Part shown: in pieces, positions 46,918-55,718 of the stretch
How the letters are laid out: every line of letters begins with the position of its first letter
How positions within the stretch are numbered: the stretch's first letter is position 1
DNA from: a bacterium HR28
GTDB lineage: Bacteria; Chloroflexota; Chloroflexia; Thermomicrobiales; Thermomicrobiaceae
Direction of reading: 5' to 3'
Length of the DNA: 64,000 nucleotides
NCBI GenBank assembly: GCA_002898255.1
Contig: BEIE01000002.1
Location: forward strand, 310,001 to 374,000
The notes under the pieces: model-generated
Database searches by the model: none
The model's input: the letters and a program-made list of their open reading frames with translations, nothing else
What the model was told of the DNA's origin: nothing
Position numbers and translations under genes: made by a program

Positions 46918-47379
46918 CCTATCTCCTCCCGTCAGCGCGAGCCGCAAGCATCGAGATCAGGTTGCATTGGTTCGGTACGCGAAGAGCAGCACAACCCAGC
47001 AGGAGCAGGGAAGGAGGAAGTCTCGACCCATGAGTGGCAATGCACCATAGAGAGCGTAACGCTTGCGCCGGCAACGCAGCAGAGCTGTCGCGCGAAACAG
47101 TCCCACTTCGCTACCGCGTCAGGTGAGACAGACCGTGCCGCGGCGTACGGGGCAGCGACACTGCCAACGAAATCCCACCGGGCCACGTGCCACCACGTCA
47201 TCCCTTGTCCTTGCTGAGCGCACCGGACACGAGAATCGGCGGTTCCGCGATCGGTGGGTGAGGACGCGAGGACCACGAGCGGCCGGCCGCGGTCAGATGT
47301 GCTGCAACGACCCACGCCGTCAGGCCGATCCGCTGCGACCGGTTGCGGCCGACCGCTCGTCATCTTGGCACCCTCCGCT
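46918..47379. other. Gap inside the catabolic island
   Basis: 462 bases separate the His-domain phosphotransferase gene from the molybdopterin subunit gene, much wider than other gaps downstream of the GntR gene. It may carry a separate promoter for the last two genes. I saw no TTGACA-like box, no hairpin followed by T-run, and no gene-like frame. Confidence 0.4.
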
Positions 47380-49074
47380 TCAGCTCAGGATCTCTACGAC
47401 GCCAGCTGAGCCGTTGACGCGGATCCGCTGGCCCGTACGGATCACCTGCGTCGCAACGCTCGTGCCGACGACTGCAGGGATGCCGAACTCGCGCGACACG
47501 ACCGCGGGGTGCGAGAGTTGTCCACCGGAATCGGTCACCAAGCCAGCGATCTTGGTGAAGGCGACCACCCAAGCTGGGTTGGTCATGCGGCAGACCAGAA
47601 TCTCGCCACCTTTGAGCGCGTCGACATCCTCCAGCGTGTGGGCGACGAAGGCGGTGCCTTCGATTACCCCTGCCGAGGCTGGAATTCCCTCGATCCGTTG
47701 AGTGACCTCACGCGGCTTGAGCGAGTCGAAGAACTTCTGAGGATATCCCCAGAGTGTCTTATAAGGCTCCTGGAAGAGTGCCCACTCGCTGGCCGTGCCA
47801 ATCCACTCACGCGGGCGAATAGAGAATGCGCGCTCACGTGCCTCACGACGCTGGCGAACCAGTTCCTTGGCGTTCGGCAGGTTGGAGGGTTCGGCAGCGA
47901 GGACGCGGAGTTCATGGTAGCGGAGGAAGAGCACGTCGTCCGGCTGGTCGAGGAGGCCCGCCTCCACCAGGCGTCGTCCGATCGCCAGGAGAACATAGCG
48001 CATGCGGGCAAATGTACCCTGGTCGATATAGAAGTGATGGTCAGGAGTGAGTGGCATCATCTGGAGGACGCGGTGAAGGGCCGCCTCAACGCGTTCGCGT
48101 CCACGGGCGTCACCCGGCGGGATCTTGCTGAGGAGCTCCTGGATAGCAGCATCGCGATCCTGACGGAGGCGCTGAATGGCCTCTGGATAGGAATAGTCCG
48201 TCTGGAGATACCCTTGGATCGCGGCGATGATCGGGGCGGGATTCTCGTACCAGGTCGGGTAAATATACTCGTGGCTGAAAAGCGCCTTATGACCGAACTC
48301 GCGCTTATACTCGTCGAGCCAGCGCAGGAACTCACGGCCCTCGGCCGTCTTCTCGAGTTCGGCGAGGATTTCGGCCGGCGTCTCTTTGCTGAAGGCTTCG
48401 GTAAGCACGACGTTGCGCTTGACTCGCTCCTTCGCTTCCCAGAGCGCGTGGACAGCGTCCCAGTTGCGGTCACTATCCGAGACCATGATCCGCTCGAGCA
48501 GGGTGGAATCGACGTCGCCGATGACCTCACGCACGGCGGTCTGGAAGTCGAGAGAAGCTTGGAACTGCGAGAGGTTGAGGATCCAGTGGATCCGCCAGTG
48601 ACGCTCTTGGATGTCGATTGCATCCTCCAAGAGGACCATGAGTTCGGGGAGCGAAGCCGTCTCATAGGGGAAGGAATCGAGATAGGCAAAGTTCCGCTCA
48701 ATCTCTGGGCGGAGCCGCTCCTGCCACCATTCCAGGCCTTTCTCGGCATAGACGCGCATGACCATGCTGTAGTAGGGCGCGATCTCTTGCGCCTCTTTGG
48801 GATCGCGCGGGACAACAGCGGTATAGAGATAGCCGTTGACAAGCTTCGCCTTCCAGTCGACGCCAAACGGTGCACCAAACCGACGATAGAGATAAGCACA
48901 GGTTGCCCACCAACCGCCGAGTTCGAAGAACATCGGGGAGAGTGGGTTCGGGCAGTGGAGGTCATCCCACCACCAGAAAAGCTGCTTCTCCTCCTCACTG
49001 GCCCATTCGACGGGGAAGGACTCATCACCAAAGAAGGTCACGGGGAGCTGGACTTCCGGTCGTTCCTGGGCCAT
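47380..49074 (-). CDS. PEP-synthase-type phosphotransferase, substrate and phosphohistidine part
   Basis: 564 residues from ATG 49074, after GAGGAGGGAAACC. Residues about 1-460 are mostly helical, with many Trp and Tyr. Residues about 480-564 are the swivelling PEP-utilising His domain: TDSGGQLSHPAVVSREFGIP, with phospho-His near residue 522. No ATP-grasp or C-terminal PEP/pyruvate barrel is present. The ATP-grasp half is encoded separately at 51962-52933. Split halves of this kind occur in phenylphosphate synthase, and a helical substrate domain next to the His domain resembles rifampin phosphotransferase. I infer phosphorylation of a small hydroxylated compound; the substrate is unknown. 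Confidence 0.85.
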   Translation of the reverse strand: MAQERPEVQLPVTFFGDESFPVEWASEEEKQLFWWWDDLHCPNPLSPMFFELGGWWATCAYLYRRFGAPFGVDWKAKLVNGYLYTAVVPRDPKEAQEIAPYYSMVMRVYAEKGLEWWQERLRPEIERNFAYLDSFPYETASLPELMVLLEDAIDIQERHWRIHWILNLSQFQASLDFQTAVREVIGDVDSTLLERIMVSDSDRNWDAVHALWEAKERVKRNVVLTEAFSKETPAEILAELEKTAEGREFLRWLDEYKREFGHKALFSHEYIYPTWYENPAPIIAAIQGYLQTDYSYPEAIQRLRQDRDAAIQELLSKIPPGDARGRERVEAALHRVLQMMPLTPDHHFYIDQGTFARMRYVLLAIGRRLVEAGLLDQPDDVLFLRYHELRVLAAEPSNLPNAKELVRQRREARERAFSIRPREWIGTASEWALFQEPYKTLWGYPQKFFDSLKPREVTQRIEGIPASAGVIEGTAFVAHTLEDVDALKGGEILVCRMTNPAWVVAFTKIAGLVTDSGGQLSHPAVVSREFGIPAVVGTSVATQVIRTGQRIRVNGSAGVVEILS

Positions 49075-49115
49075 GGTTTCCCTCCTCTCCGCGCAGCAAG
49101 ACAGCGGATCAACCC

Positions 49116-49412
49116 TCACTCTGGCTCAACGAGCTCGTAGAACTCTGGCACACGACTCTCGAGCATCGGGACGACCGTCCCAAGAATCTTCTCCTGAAAG
49201 TACGGGGTCGCCTTGTGTGCCTCGTAGTCCTCACGACTCCGGTATTGCTCGTAGAGCAAGAACTTGCGCGGATCATCTTGTGACTGATTGACGTAATAGA
49301 CCAAGCAGCCGGGCTCCGACCGTGAGAGCGTGACCATCTCTTTCAAGATGGCTGCGATCTCGTCGGCCTTTCCTTCCTTGGCGTAGTAGTGGGCGACGAC
49401 AACGAACGGCAT
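49116..49412 (-). CDS. ABM-fold small monooxygenase-like protein
   Basis: 98 residues from ATG 49412, after GGAAGGAAGGAGGAG. FVVVAHYYAKEGKADEIAAIL and SEPGCLVYYVNQSQDDPRKFLLYEQYRS are the antibiotic-biosynthesis-monooxygenase (YgiN-like) pattern. Members are cofactor-free oxygenases or quinone-related enzymes and form dimers. It lies 41 bases before the His-domain gene, within the island. Confidence 0.9.
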   Translation of the reverse strand: MPFVVVAHYYAKEGKADEIAAILKEMVTLSRSEPGCLVYYVNQSQDDPRKFLLYEQYRSREDYEAHKATPYFQEKILGTVVPMLESRVPEFYELVEPE

Positions 49413-49449
49413 CGGATACTCCTCCTTCCTTCCCTTCCGCACACGCTGC

Positions 49450-50439
49450 TCATGACGCAGGCTGACGCACCACGCGGTTGCGCAGCACGCCGATCCCTTC
49501 CACCTCCAATTCGACGACATCGCCAGGCTTTAGGTAGCGGCCGAGTTCAAGCCCACAGCCGTTGGTCACCGTACCCGAACCCCAGAGCTCGCCTGGGTAG
49601 ATGGTCTCGCTCTGCGAGACGTGCGCAATGAGTTGGGCAAACGAGAAGTGCATCCCCGCGCTCGATCCTTCTGACCACACCTCGCCGTTGACGCGCGCCA
49701 CCATGCGCAGGTTTGTCACGTCGAGTTCGTCGGGAGTGACCAGGAAGGGGCCAATGGCGTTGCCGGTATCGAAATCCTTCCCCTTGCTCGGCCCCATCCC
49801 GATCGGAGCCTCACGCATTTGCTGGTCGCGCGCACTGAAGTCGTTGAAGATGGTGAAACCAGCGATGTACCGGTGTGCCTCCGCAACCGGAATATCCTTG
49901 CCGCGCCGGCCGATCACCATTCCGAGTTCGAGCTCGAAGTCAAATTGCTGTGTGTAATGCGGCATCACCACGTCCGCGTCGGGGCCGACGACCGTCTCGG
50001 GATCCCCTTTGTAGTAGGCTGGCACCTCGTACCAGGCTGGCGGAATTTCGCCGCCACGGCCAAGGGCACGGCTCGCATTGCGCATGTGCCCTTCAAAGGT
50101 GAGGAAATCCCGGATCACCCGCGGGCGCGGCAGCGGCGCGAGAAGACGAACTTCCTCGAGTCGATACCGCGTGCGTCTCCCGAACGCTTCTTCGACGCGG
50201 AGTCCCTCCTCGATCGCCCGAGCTGCTGCTTCCCATCCGAGTGTCCCATGACCCAGAAAGGCAACCATATCGTCTGGCAAGAGCAGCGCAGCCAGCCGCT
50301 CGGCCTCACAGCCAGGATCGGTTCGTGCGAGGTAGGCGGAATAGGCGACCTGGAGATCGACAAGCCAACCATCAGCCAAAGCCCCAATCCGGCGAATGGC
50401 ACCGGCTGGGCTCGGTACCGCAAACGTGGCGAGCTTCAT
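49450..50439 (-). CDS. Fumarylacetoacetate hydrolase family protein
   Basis: 329 residues. FDFELELGMVIGRRG contains the metal-binding acidic residues, and IAGFTIFNDFSARDQQMRE and GSGTVTNGCGLELGRYLKPGD are typical of the FAH C-terminal domain. Members cleave C-C bonds or hydrate/decarboxylate ring-opened products of aromatic breakdown. Its ATG overlaps the stop of the FAD-subunit gene as ATGA. The exact reaction cannot be named. Confidence 0.92.
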   Translation of the reverse strand: MKLATFAVPSPAGAIRRIGALADGWLVDLQVAYSAYLARTDPGCEAERLAALLLPDDMVAFLGHGTLGWEAAARAIEEGLRVEEAFGRRTRYRLEEVRLLAPLPRPRVIRDFLTFEGHMRNASRALGRGGEIPPAWYEVPAYYKGDPETVVGPDADVVMPHYTQQFDFELELGMVIGRRGKDIPVAEAHRYIAGFTIFNDFSARDQQMREAPIGMGPSKGKDFDTGNAIGPFLVTPDELDVTNLRMVARVNGEVWSEGSSAGMHFSFAQLIAHVSQSETIYPGELWGSGTVTNGCGLELGRYLKPGDVVELEVEGIGVLRNRVVRQPAS

Positions 50440-51335
50440 GCGTCCATACTCCCTCCCTGCTGGCGGTAAAGTCCGGCGCGCTGTGCAGCCAGACGCAGCG
50501 CACGAGCAACGAACACTCTGACCATCTCACGGCGGTACCAGGCACTGGCCCGGAGATCGGAGACTGTCTCGACAGCTCCAGCATATGCGCTGGCGAGCAT
50601 GGTGACGAGTTCCTCATCAAGTGGGAGTCCACGAGCGTGTTCGAGCACCGACGGTACGCGCTGCGGACGATCGCCGGCTGCACCGACGACAAGGTCGATT
50701 GCCGCGATGCGTCCTGCGTCATCGGGCAAGACGACAGCCGCCACTCCCAGAGCGGGACGATCCTCGTGCGAACGGGTGCGGAACTTGAGATACGCGACGC
50801 CAGCTCGTGGTGGCAGCGGCGGTACTCGGACCGCCGTGACGAGCTCGTCCGGCGCACGCGCGGTCTGGTAAGCCCCGAGGACAAAATCGGCCACCGGTAC
50901 CAGGCGACGCCGGCGTCGGCTCAGGAGTTCAACCGAGGCGCCGAGGGCGGCCAAGACCGTCGGTGGATCGGAAGCCGGGTCAGCTTCACAGAGATTGCCG
51001 ACCAGCGTCGCTTGTTCGCGCACGCGTACGTTCGCCACTTCGGCAAGCGTCTCCGCAAGGACAGGCGAATGCGAACGGACAAGCGGCGAGCGCTCGACCG
51101 CGCGGTGTGTGACCGACGCTCCGATGACGAGATCACCAGTCGGTTCGACGGCCATGCGGCCGAGTTCCGGAACTCTTCGCAGGTGAACGAGCAGGCGCGG
51201 ACGGATGAGTCCATGGCGGAGTGTCAGCGTGACCCAAATTCCTCCAGCGACAGGTACGGCATCCTCCCCTGTACTAGCGAGCAGCGCCAGCACCTCATCG
51301 AGCACCGTAGGAGCGACGACCGTGCAGTCCGTCAT
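50436..51335 (-). CDS. Molybdenum hydroxylase, FAD-binding subunit
   Basis: 299 residues. PVAGGIWVTLTLRHG and ATLVGNLCEADPASDPP are the two FAD-pyrophosphate motifs of CoxM/XdhB-type subunits, with the C-terminal CO_deh_flav_C domain after about residue 175. It would take electrons from the 2Fe-2S subunit. It is coupled on both sides (ATGA overlaps with the HD gene upstream and the FAH gene downstream) and lies some 3.5 kb from its two partner genes. Confidence 0.93.
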   Translation of the reverse strand: MTDCTVVAPTVLDEVLALLASTGEDAVPVAGGIWVTLTLRHGLIRPRLLVHLRRVPELGRMAVEPTGDLVIGASVTHRAVERSPLVRSHSPVLAETLAEVANVRVREQATLVGNLCEADPASDPPTVLAALGASVELLSRRRRRLVPVADFVLGAYQTARAPDELVTAVRVPPLPPRAGVAYLKFRTRSHEDRPALGVAAVVLPDDAGRIAAIDLVVGAAGDRPQRVPSVLEHARGLPLDEELVTMLASAYAGAVETVSDLRASAWYRREMVRVFVARALRLAAQRAGLYRQQGGSMDA

Positions 51336-51946
51336 CGGCTGCCTCCGGATCGACCGTCCACTGGAGCAGAGGCAGCGGCCACCGTTTGCTCTTGCAGCCG
51401 GGCCAGTGCAGCGCGGAGGAGCGGCTCCGCAAGCTCGCGGGCTCGGGGGATCCTGATCCGCTCCGCCATATAGCGGAAATGGACGGCAACGAGCTCGGGC
51501 GTGAAGCCCTGCTCACCGGTAAGCCCACGGCCGATGAAGCGATCAACGTTGACCTCGAGGAAGCTGAGTGAGTCGGCCGCCTGCAGCAGGTCAGCTTCCG
51601 GCCAGCCTCCCCACTCATGCACTGCCACAAGATCCCGTACGGCCTCGACAAGGGCAGGGTTGGCCTCCTGTTCGGTCAGCCACGCAGCGACGATGCGTGC
51701 CGAACGCTTCTGGTGCTGCTCCTCATAGAGGCGATCAGGGATACCGCGCTGCACATTGAGCCGCGGAGAATCAGGCCCTGGGAAGTGGCGTTCCATATCA
51801 TGGGTCAGCGCCGCCAACCGAAGCGCCAGGCTTGCCTGCGGCTCCAGGATAAAGAGCCAGTCGAGTGTCCGGCGCAAGTGCTCGGCGTTCCAGTACGGAG
51901 CGATCCACTGGTGTGCTCGATCGAGCAGCTCGCGATCGGTCGGCAT
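51332..51946 (-). CDS. HD-domain-like protein of unknown function
   Basis: 204 residues. ALRLAALTHDMERHFPG has the HD pair (His49-Asp50), with His78, His110 (LVAVHEWGGW) and Asp125 (AADSLSFLE) as likely further metal ligands. This resembles HD or DUF4202-type metal phosphohydrolases. ATG 51946 follows CAGGAGC. It is set between the two PEP-synthase-like genes and the FAD subunit. A phosphatase acting on the phosphorylated product is one idea. Confidence 0.7.
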   Translation of the reverse strand: MPTDRELLDRAHQWIAPYWNAEHLRRTLDWLFILEPQASLALRLAALTHDMERHFPGPDSPRLNVQRGIPDRLYEEQHQKRSARIVAAWLTEQEANPALVEAVRDLVAVHEWGGWPEADLLQAADSLSFLEVNVDRFIGRGLTGEQGFTPELVAVHFRYMAERIRIPRARELAEPLLRAALARLQEQTVAAASAPVDGRSGGSR

Positions 51947-51961
51947 TGGCCGCTCCTGTCC

Positions 51962-52933
51962 TCAGACGAGCGTTGTGATCGGACGACTCTGCAAGAGAAA
52001 CAGCTGCCCTTCGGCGATTGCCCACTCGACGTCTTGTGGCGCAGCAAAGAACGCTTCGACCTGCTCCGCCAGCGCGCAGAGTGCGGCGAGTTCCTGCTCG
52101 TCGAGCACGCGGGCACGTTGCCGATGCTCAGGCACAGATACCGTGATCAGTCCACCCTGCTCAGCTCGCACGAGCATCTGCGACTTGAGCGGGATCAAGG
52201 AACGGAGTAGCTGGCGGCTCCGTCGGTCGAGTTCATAATGGTCGGGCGTAACCTCACCGGAGACGAGCGACTCGCCGAAGCCCCAGACCGCCTCGACCAC
52301 AAGCACATCGCGTCGCCGCTGGACGGGATCAGCCGTGAAGAGCACGCCTGCCTTCTCTGGCACGACGAGCTGTTGAACGACAACAGCGAAGGCGAGGTCG
52401 TCGAGCGACCCCTTGCGAGCACGATAGAAAAGGGCGCGCGGGCCAAAGAGGGATGCCCAGCAATCGCGGATGCGCTCCAGCACAGCATCGATCCCGCGCA
52501 CATCGAGGAACGTTTCCTGCTGACCGGCAAAGGACGCTTGATGGGAATCCTCCGCCACCGCACTGGAGCGGACCGCCACAGGGATCGGTTCACCGTGGCC
52601 GAGTTCAGCATAGGCGCCCGCGACCGCTGCATCGAGCTCCAGTGGGATCGGTTGGCTCGTGATAAGCTGCTGGAGCTCCGCCGCGATAGCCTCCAGCTGG
52701 TGCCGCTGGCCCGGATCAAGTTGCCGAAGCAGTGCGCGGATGGTCGCGTCAAGTCCTGTCGCTTCCAGGAACGCCGCGAAAGCGGCACTGGTGACGACGA
52801 AGCCTGGCGGGACGGGAAGACCCGCAGTTGCCAGACGAGCCAGACTCGCCCCTTTGCCACCGGCCTGCGTGACGTCGGCACAGGCGGGATCGTCAAACCA
52901 GCGGACAAGCGCAGCCGTGGCAGCCCTCCTCAT
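51962..52933 (-). CDS. PEP-synthase-type ATP-grasp protein (N-terminal half)
   Basis: 323 residues from ATG 52933, after GAGGAGTAG. GGKGASLARLATAGLPVPPG is the PPDK_N opening; AVRSSAVAEDSHQASFAGQQ, GVLFTADPVQRR and VEWAIAEGQLFLLQSRPIT are the other ATP-grasp blocks. It ends after the ATP-binding domain, with neither His domain nor PEP barrel. Together with 47380-49074 it makes a complete ATP-to-His phosphoryl relay in two chains. ATP would be cut to AMP, phosphate and phospho-His in related enzymes. Confidence 0.9.
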   Translation of the reverse strand: MRRAATAALVRWFDDPACADVTQAGGKGASLARLATAGLPVPPGFVVTSAAFAAFLEATGLDATIRALLRQLDPGQRHQLEAIAAELQQLITSQPIPLELDAAVAGAYAELGHGEPIPVAVRSSAVAEDSHQASFAGQQETFLDVRGIDAVLERIRDCWASLFGPRALFYRARKGSLDDLAFAVVVQQLVVPEKAGVLFTADPVQRRRDVLVVEAVWGFGESLVSGEVTPDHYELDRRSRQLLRSLIPLKSQMLVRAEQGGLITVSVPEHRQRARVLDEQELAALCALAEQVEAFFAAPQDVEWAIAEGQLFLLQSRPITTLV

Positions 52934-52938
52934 GGGAA

Positions 52939-53661
52939 CTACTCCTCGACAATGGCGACTGCACGCACCGGGGCTGCGGTCGTCCCAACCCATTTGATGG
53001 GGAAGGCCGCAACCTTAAACCCATAGGGACGCGGGATCTGATCAAAGTTCGTCATATTCTCGATGTGGTAGTACTCGCGCTCCCGCATAACGAGATGGGC
53101 TTCCCAGAACTGCTTGCGCTCGAACATGGCCCAGACGGGCGGATCGAAGGTGATGGCATCGATTCCCATCACCTTGATTCCCTGGTCGATGAGCCAGAGC
53201 GTTGCCTCACGGGTCATGCCGCAGTGATCGGTGAGGTAGCGCTGCTCGTTCTGATACGCACCGGCACCCGTCCAGATGAGGACAATGTCGAGTGGCTTGA
53301 GGCGGTAACCGATCTTGTCAAGCGCTTCTTGGAGTTCAGCAGCAGTGATCCCAGAGCCTTTCTCCTTGTGGCGGAAGTCGAGGAGGACACCGTCCGAATA
53401 GCAGTACTCGAGAGGGATACCCTCCGGCCCGGGGGCCTCGGCGACGAGATGTTTCCGGGCATCAATATGCGTGCCGACGTGATCGTTGAGTTGCAGGCGG
53501 TAGCTGGCTGTGAGCCACGTCGCGCCATACTGAGCAGCACCGATCCGCTCGGCAAACTCCTCCCACGACTCGTGCATCTCGATCTTGGGAGGTGGGACAC
53601 GCGGAAAGGTGATCATGTCGTTGTGCACCGGCATGGAGAGATCGATCAGACGAACACCCAC
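52939..53661 (-). CDS. Cyclase family metal-dependent hydrolase
   Basis: 240 residues from a GTG at 53661, after AAGGGAGC. The metal motif is HVGTHIDARKH (His61, His65, Asp67, His71), as in kynurenine formamidase and isatin hydrolase; the usual Pro at position 69 is Arg. The family opens lactam or formamide bonds with Zn or Mn. It lies five bases before the ATP-grasp gene. A ring-opening amide hydrolysis is plausible but not shown. Confidence 0.9.
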   Translation of the reverse strand: MGVRLIDLSMPVHNDMITFPRVPPPKIEMHESWEEFAERIGAAQYGATWLTASYRLQLNDHVGTHIDARKHLVAEAPGPEGIPLEYCYSDGVLLDFRHKEKGSGITAAELQEALDKIGYRLKPLDIVLIWTGAGAYQNEQRYLTDHCGMTREATLWLIDQGIKVMGIDAITFDPPVWAMFERKQFWEAHLVMREREYYHIENMTNFDQIPRPYGFKVAAFPIKWVGTTAAPVRAVAIVEE

Positions 53662-53707
53662 TGAACTGCTCCCTTCTGACTACTCGCTTTGGCAAAACAT
53701 TGACGGC

Positions 53708-54418
53708 TCAACGCTCCTGGTCAGCGCTCTGCTCTCGAGACAGTGCTTCGTAGACCCAGCGTCCCGGCTCCTCAATATGACGGCGCATCACCGCTTCTGC
53801 GAGGTCAGGATTGCGCGTACGCAACGCTTCCAAGATGGGTTCGTGACGTGCGGCAAGCCCCTCGATTGCCCGACGGTGAATAGAGAAGGTGAGAAAGGTG
53901 GTGGTTGCCAGACTCAGACTTGTCCAGAACTGTTGGAGGAGGCGGTTCCCGGACGCCTCGACGATGATACGGTGGAAGGCGATGTCAGCCTCGATCGCCG
54001 TCGCCTCGTCGCCGAACTCGGTCGCCTCGCGCATGCGGTCGAGTTGTTCCTCGAGGGCGAGGAGCTGCTCGGTAGTGATGCGCGTCGCAGCGGCACGGGC
54101 CGCAACACCCTCGATCGCGGCGCGAATGGGATAGATCTGGACAAGTTCTTCGTGGGTGAAGGCGCGGACACGTGTACCACGGAAGGGTTCGCTGGTGACG
54201 AAACCGAGCAGCTCGAGATCCCGCAGCGCCTCGCGGACCGGCGTTTGGCTAACACCGAGCTCCTGGGCGATGCGCGTCTCGACAATGCGGTCACCAGGGG
54301 CGAGGCGGCGACGGAGGATCGCGTCGATCAGGTACTCCTTGATCTCTTCGCGGAGAACGCGGCGGACGATTGGCTTCGGAAGCAGTTGATCGCGGTTGCG
54401 TGACCTGGGATCCGACAT
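53708..54418 (-). CDS. GntR family regulator with FCD domain
   Basis: 236 residues from ATG 54418; a GTG four codons upstream (54430) is also possible. The winged helix has RIVETRIAQELGVSQTPVREAL, the FadR-type recognition helix region. The FCD ligand domain follows from about residue 85, with DIAFHRIIVEASGN and late His residues for metal or carboxylate binding. Such regulators answer to small acids and often repress the adjoining genes. It heads the downstream unit of the island and lies next to a palindrome at its own promoter. Confidence 0.93.
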   Translation of the reverse strand: MSDPRSRNRDQLLPKPIVRRVLREEIKEYLIDAILRRRLAPGDRIVETRIAQELGVSQTPVREALRDLELLGFVTSEPFRGTRVRAFTHEELVQIYPIRAAIEGVAARAAATRITTEQLLALEEQLDRMREATEFGDEATAIEADIAFHRIIVEASGNRLLQQFWTSLSLATTTFLTFSIHRRAIEGLAARHEPILEALRTRNPDLAEAVMRRHIEEPGRWVYEALSREQSADQER

Positions 54419-54440
54419 CGACGGCCTCACATTTCCTTCG

Positions 54441-54452
54441 AGAATCGATTCT
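54441..54452. promoter_or_regulatory. Palindromic operator candidate upstream of the GntR gene
   Basis: AGAATCGATTCT is a perfect 12-bp palindrome. It begins nine bases downstream of the -10 box of the regulator's promoter, where bound protein would block transcription. The same AATCGAT core occurs next to the promoter of the transporter unit. Confidence 0.5.
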
Positions 54453-54460
54453 ATAGGATG

Positions 54461-54489
54461 ATACTACTTCCACTCCCGCAGGCTGTCAA
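54461..54489 (-). promoter_or_regulatory. Candidate promoter of the GntR-led operon
   Basis: On the minus strand TTGACA (complement of 54484-54489) and TAGTAT (complement of 54461-54466) have a 17-base spacer. The first four bases after the -35 box (GCCT) resemble those after the transporter promoter (GCCA). Confidence 0.6.
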
Positions 54490-54857
54490 GCACCACACTG
54501 CTGAGCCTTGCTTCCCTTTCCCCCAGTTTCACGCAGTAAGCGACTGCTCGGTGCCCCGGCCCCTCGACAGCTGGTCACCGGATCGGAGGGCGGTGAGGAT
54601 GCGCAGCGCCGCGTACAGATGCGACCATCGTTCCAACCGTTGGCCCCGGCTTGCTCCGCAGACATGCCGGGAATCGGCGCGGAACCTGCTTTGGGTTCTA
54701 GATCTTGCGCCCCGATCTCTCCCTTCCTCCTCGATTTGCTTGATTTCGTCGCGACCGGTGCACTCGTCCATACCCAGGGATGGGTTAAGCAGTTCAGGCT
54801 CACGGCTTGGGGAGCATCACTTGTCCCTTGCTCGTAAAACATTGCACCACTCCTCCC
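54490..54857. other. Gap between the two units of the island
   Basis: About 370 bases without a convincing gene. It must contain the end of the transporter unit's transcript, but no hairpin with a T-run on the minus strand was found. Confidence 0.4.
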
Positions 54858-55697
54858 TCACGCTGGGCGGAGTGCCTTGAATCGTTGCATCGTCTCGACC
54901 ATCGCCCGCTCAGTCGGCAGTCGTTCGACACTCGAGGCACCAAAGAAGCCGACCACGCCGCGCGTCCGGGCGAGCACGTATGCGACATCTTCAGGCTCGG
55001 CGATCGGCCCACCATGGCAGAGCACGATCACGTCCGGATTGACCGCTTTGGCGGCATCGCACATCGCCTGGACGCGTTCGACGGCCTCATCGAGCGTGAG
55101 CGCGGTCTTGGCCCCAATCATGCCCTTTGTCGTCAGCCCGACATGCGGAACAATGATGTCCGCTCCCACCTCGGCCATCGCCCGAGCCTGATCTGGATCA
55201 AATACGTATGGGGCAGTCAGCATGTCGAGTTCGTGGGCGATCCGGATCATCTCGATCTCCAGATCGAACCCCATTCCAGTCTCTTCGAGGTTCTGGCGGA
55301 AAATCCCGTCGATCAACCCCACGGTCGGGAAGTTCTGGACGCCAACAAAGCCCATCTCCTTGAGCTGACGGAGAAAGACCGGCATAAGGCGAAACGGGTC
55401 GGTACCGCAAACGCCAGCCAGGACTGGTGTATGGCGGACAACGGGAAGGACTTCGGCAGCCATCTCAACGACGATGGCGTTGGCATCGCCGTAGGGCATG
55501 AGCCCGGCCAGGGAACCTCGCCCAGCCATCCGGTAGCGACCCGAGTTGTAAATGATGATCAGGTCTGCTCCACCCGCCTCGGCGCATTTGGCCGAGAGTC
55601 CTGTTCCTGCGCCAGCGCCGATGATCGGCTTTCCCTCGGCCAGGGTGGCACGCAGCTTGGCAAGTGCTTCGGCACGCGTCATCGGTCGCCAACTCAT
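54858..55697 (-). CDS. PEP hydrolase family TIM-barrel protein
   Basis: 279 residues. [22 protein letters not shown] and the following [21 protein letters not shown] are typical of the phosphoenolpyruvate hydrolase/TIM-barrel signal transduction family. [15 protein letters not shown] lies near the C-terminus. The biochemical role in bacteria is uncertain. It is usually found beside, or fused to, a Tm-1-like protein, as here (21 bases). Confidence 0.92.
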   Translation of the reverse strand: MSWRPMTRAEALAKLRATLAEGKPIIGAGAGTGLSAKCAEAGGADLIIIYNSGRYRMAGRGSLAGLMPYGDANAIVVEMAAEVLPVVRHTPVLAGVCGTDPFRLMPVFLRQLKEMGFVGVQNFPTVGLIDGIFRQNLEETGMGFDLEIEMIRIAHELDMLTAPYVFDPDQARAMAEVGADIIVPHVGLTTKGMIGAKTALTLDEAVERVQAMCDAAKAVNPDVIVLCHGGPIAEPEDVAYVLARTRGVVGFFGASSVERLPTERAMVETMQRFKALRPA

Positions 55698-55718
55698 TGG
55701 TTGCCTTCCTTCCCCAGC

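Noticed and set aside
46207-47217. A 336-codon plus-strand open frame
   Set aside because: It is antisense to the molybdopterin subunit gene for most of its length and has no recognisable domain.
47509-49140. A 543-codon plus-strand open frame
   Set aside because: It is antisense to the His-domain phosphotransferase gene, which has clear motifs and a ribosome site.
50241-51473. A 410-codon plus-strand open frame
   Set aside because: It is antisense to the FAD-subunit and FAH genes and looks like no protein family.
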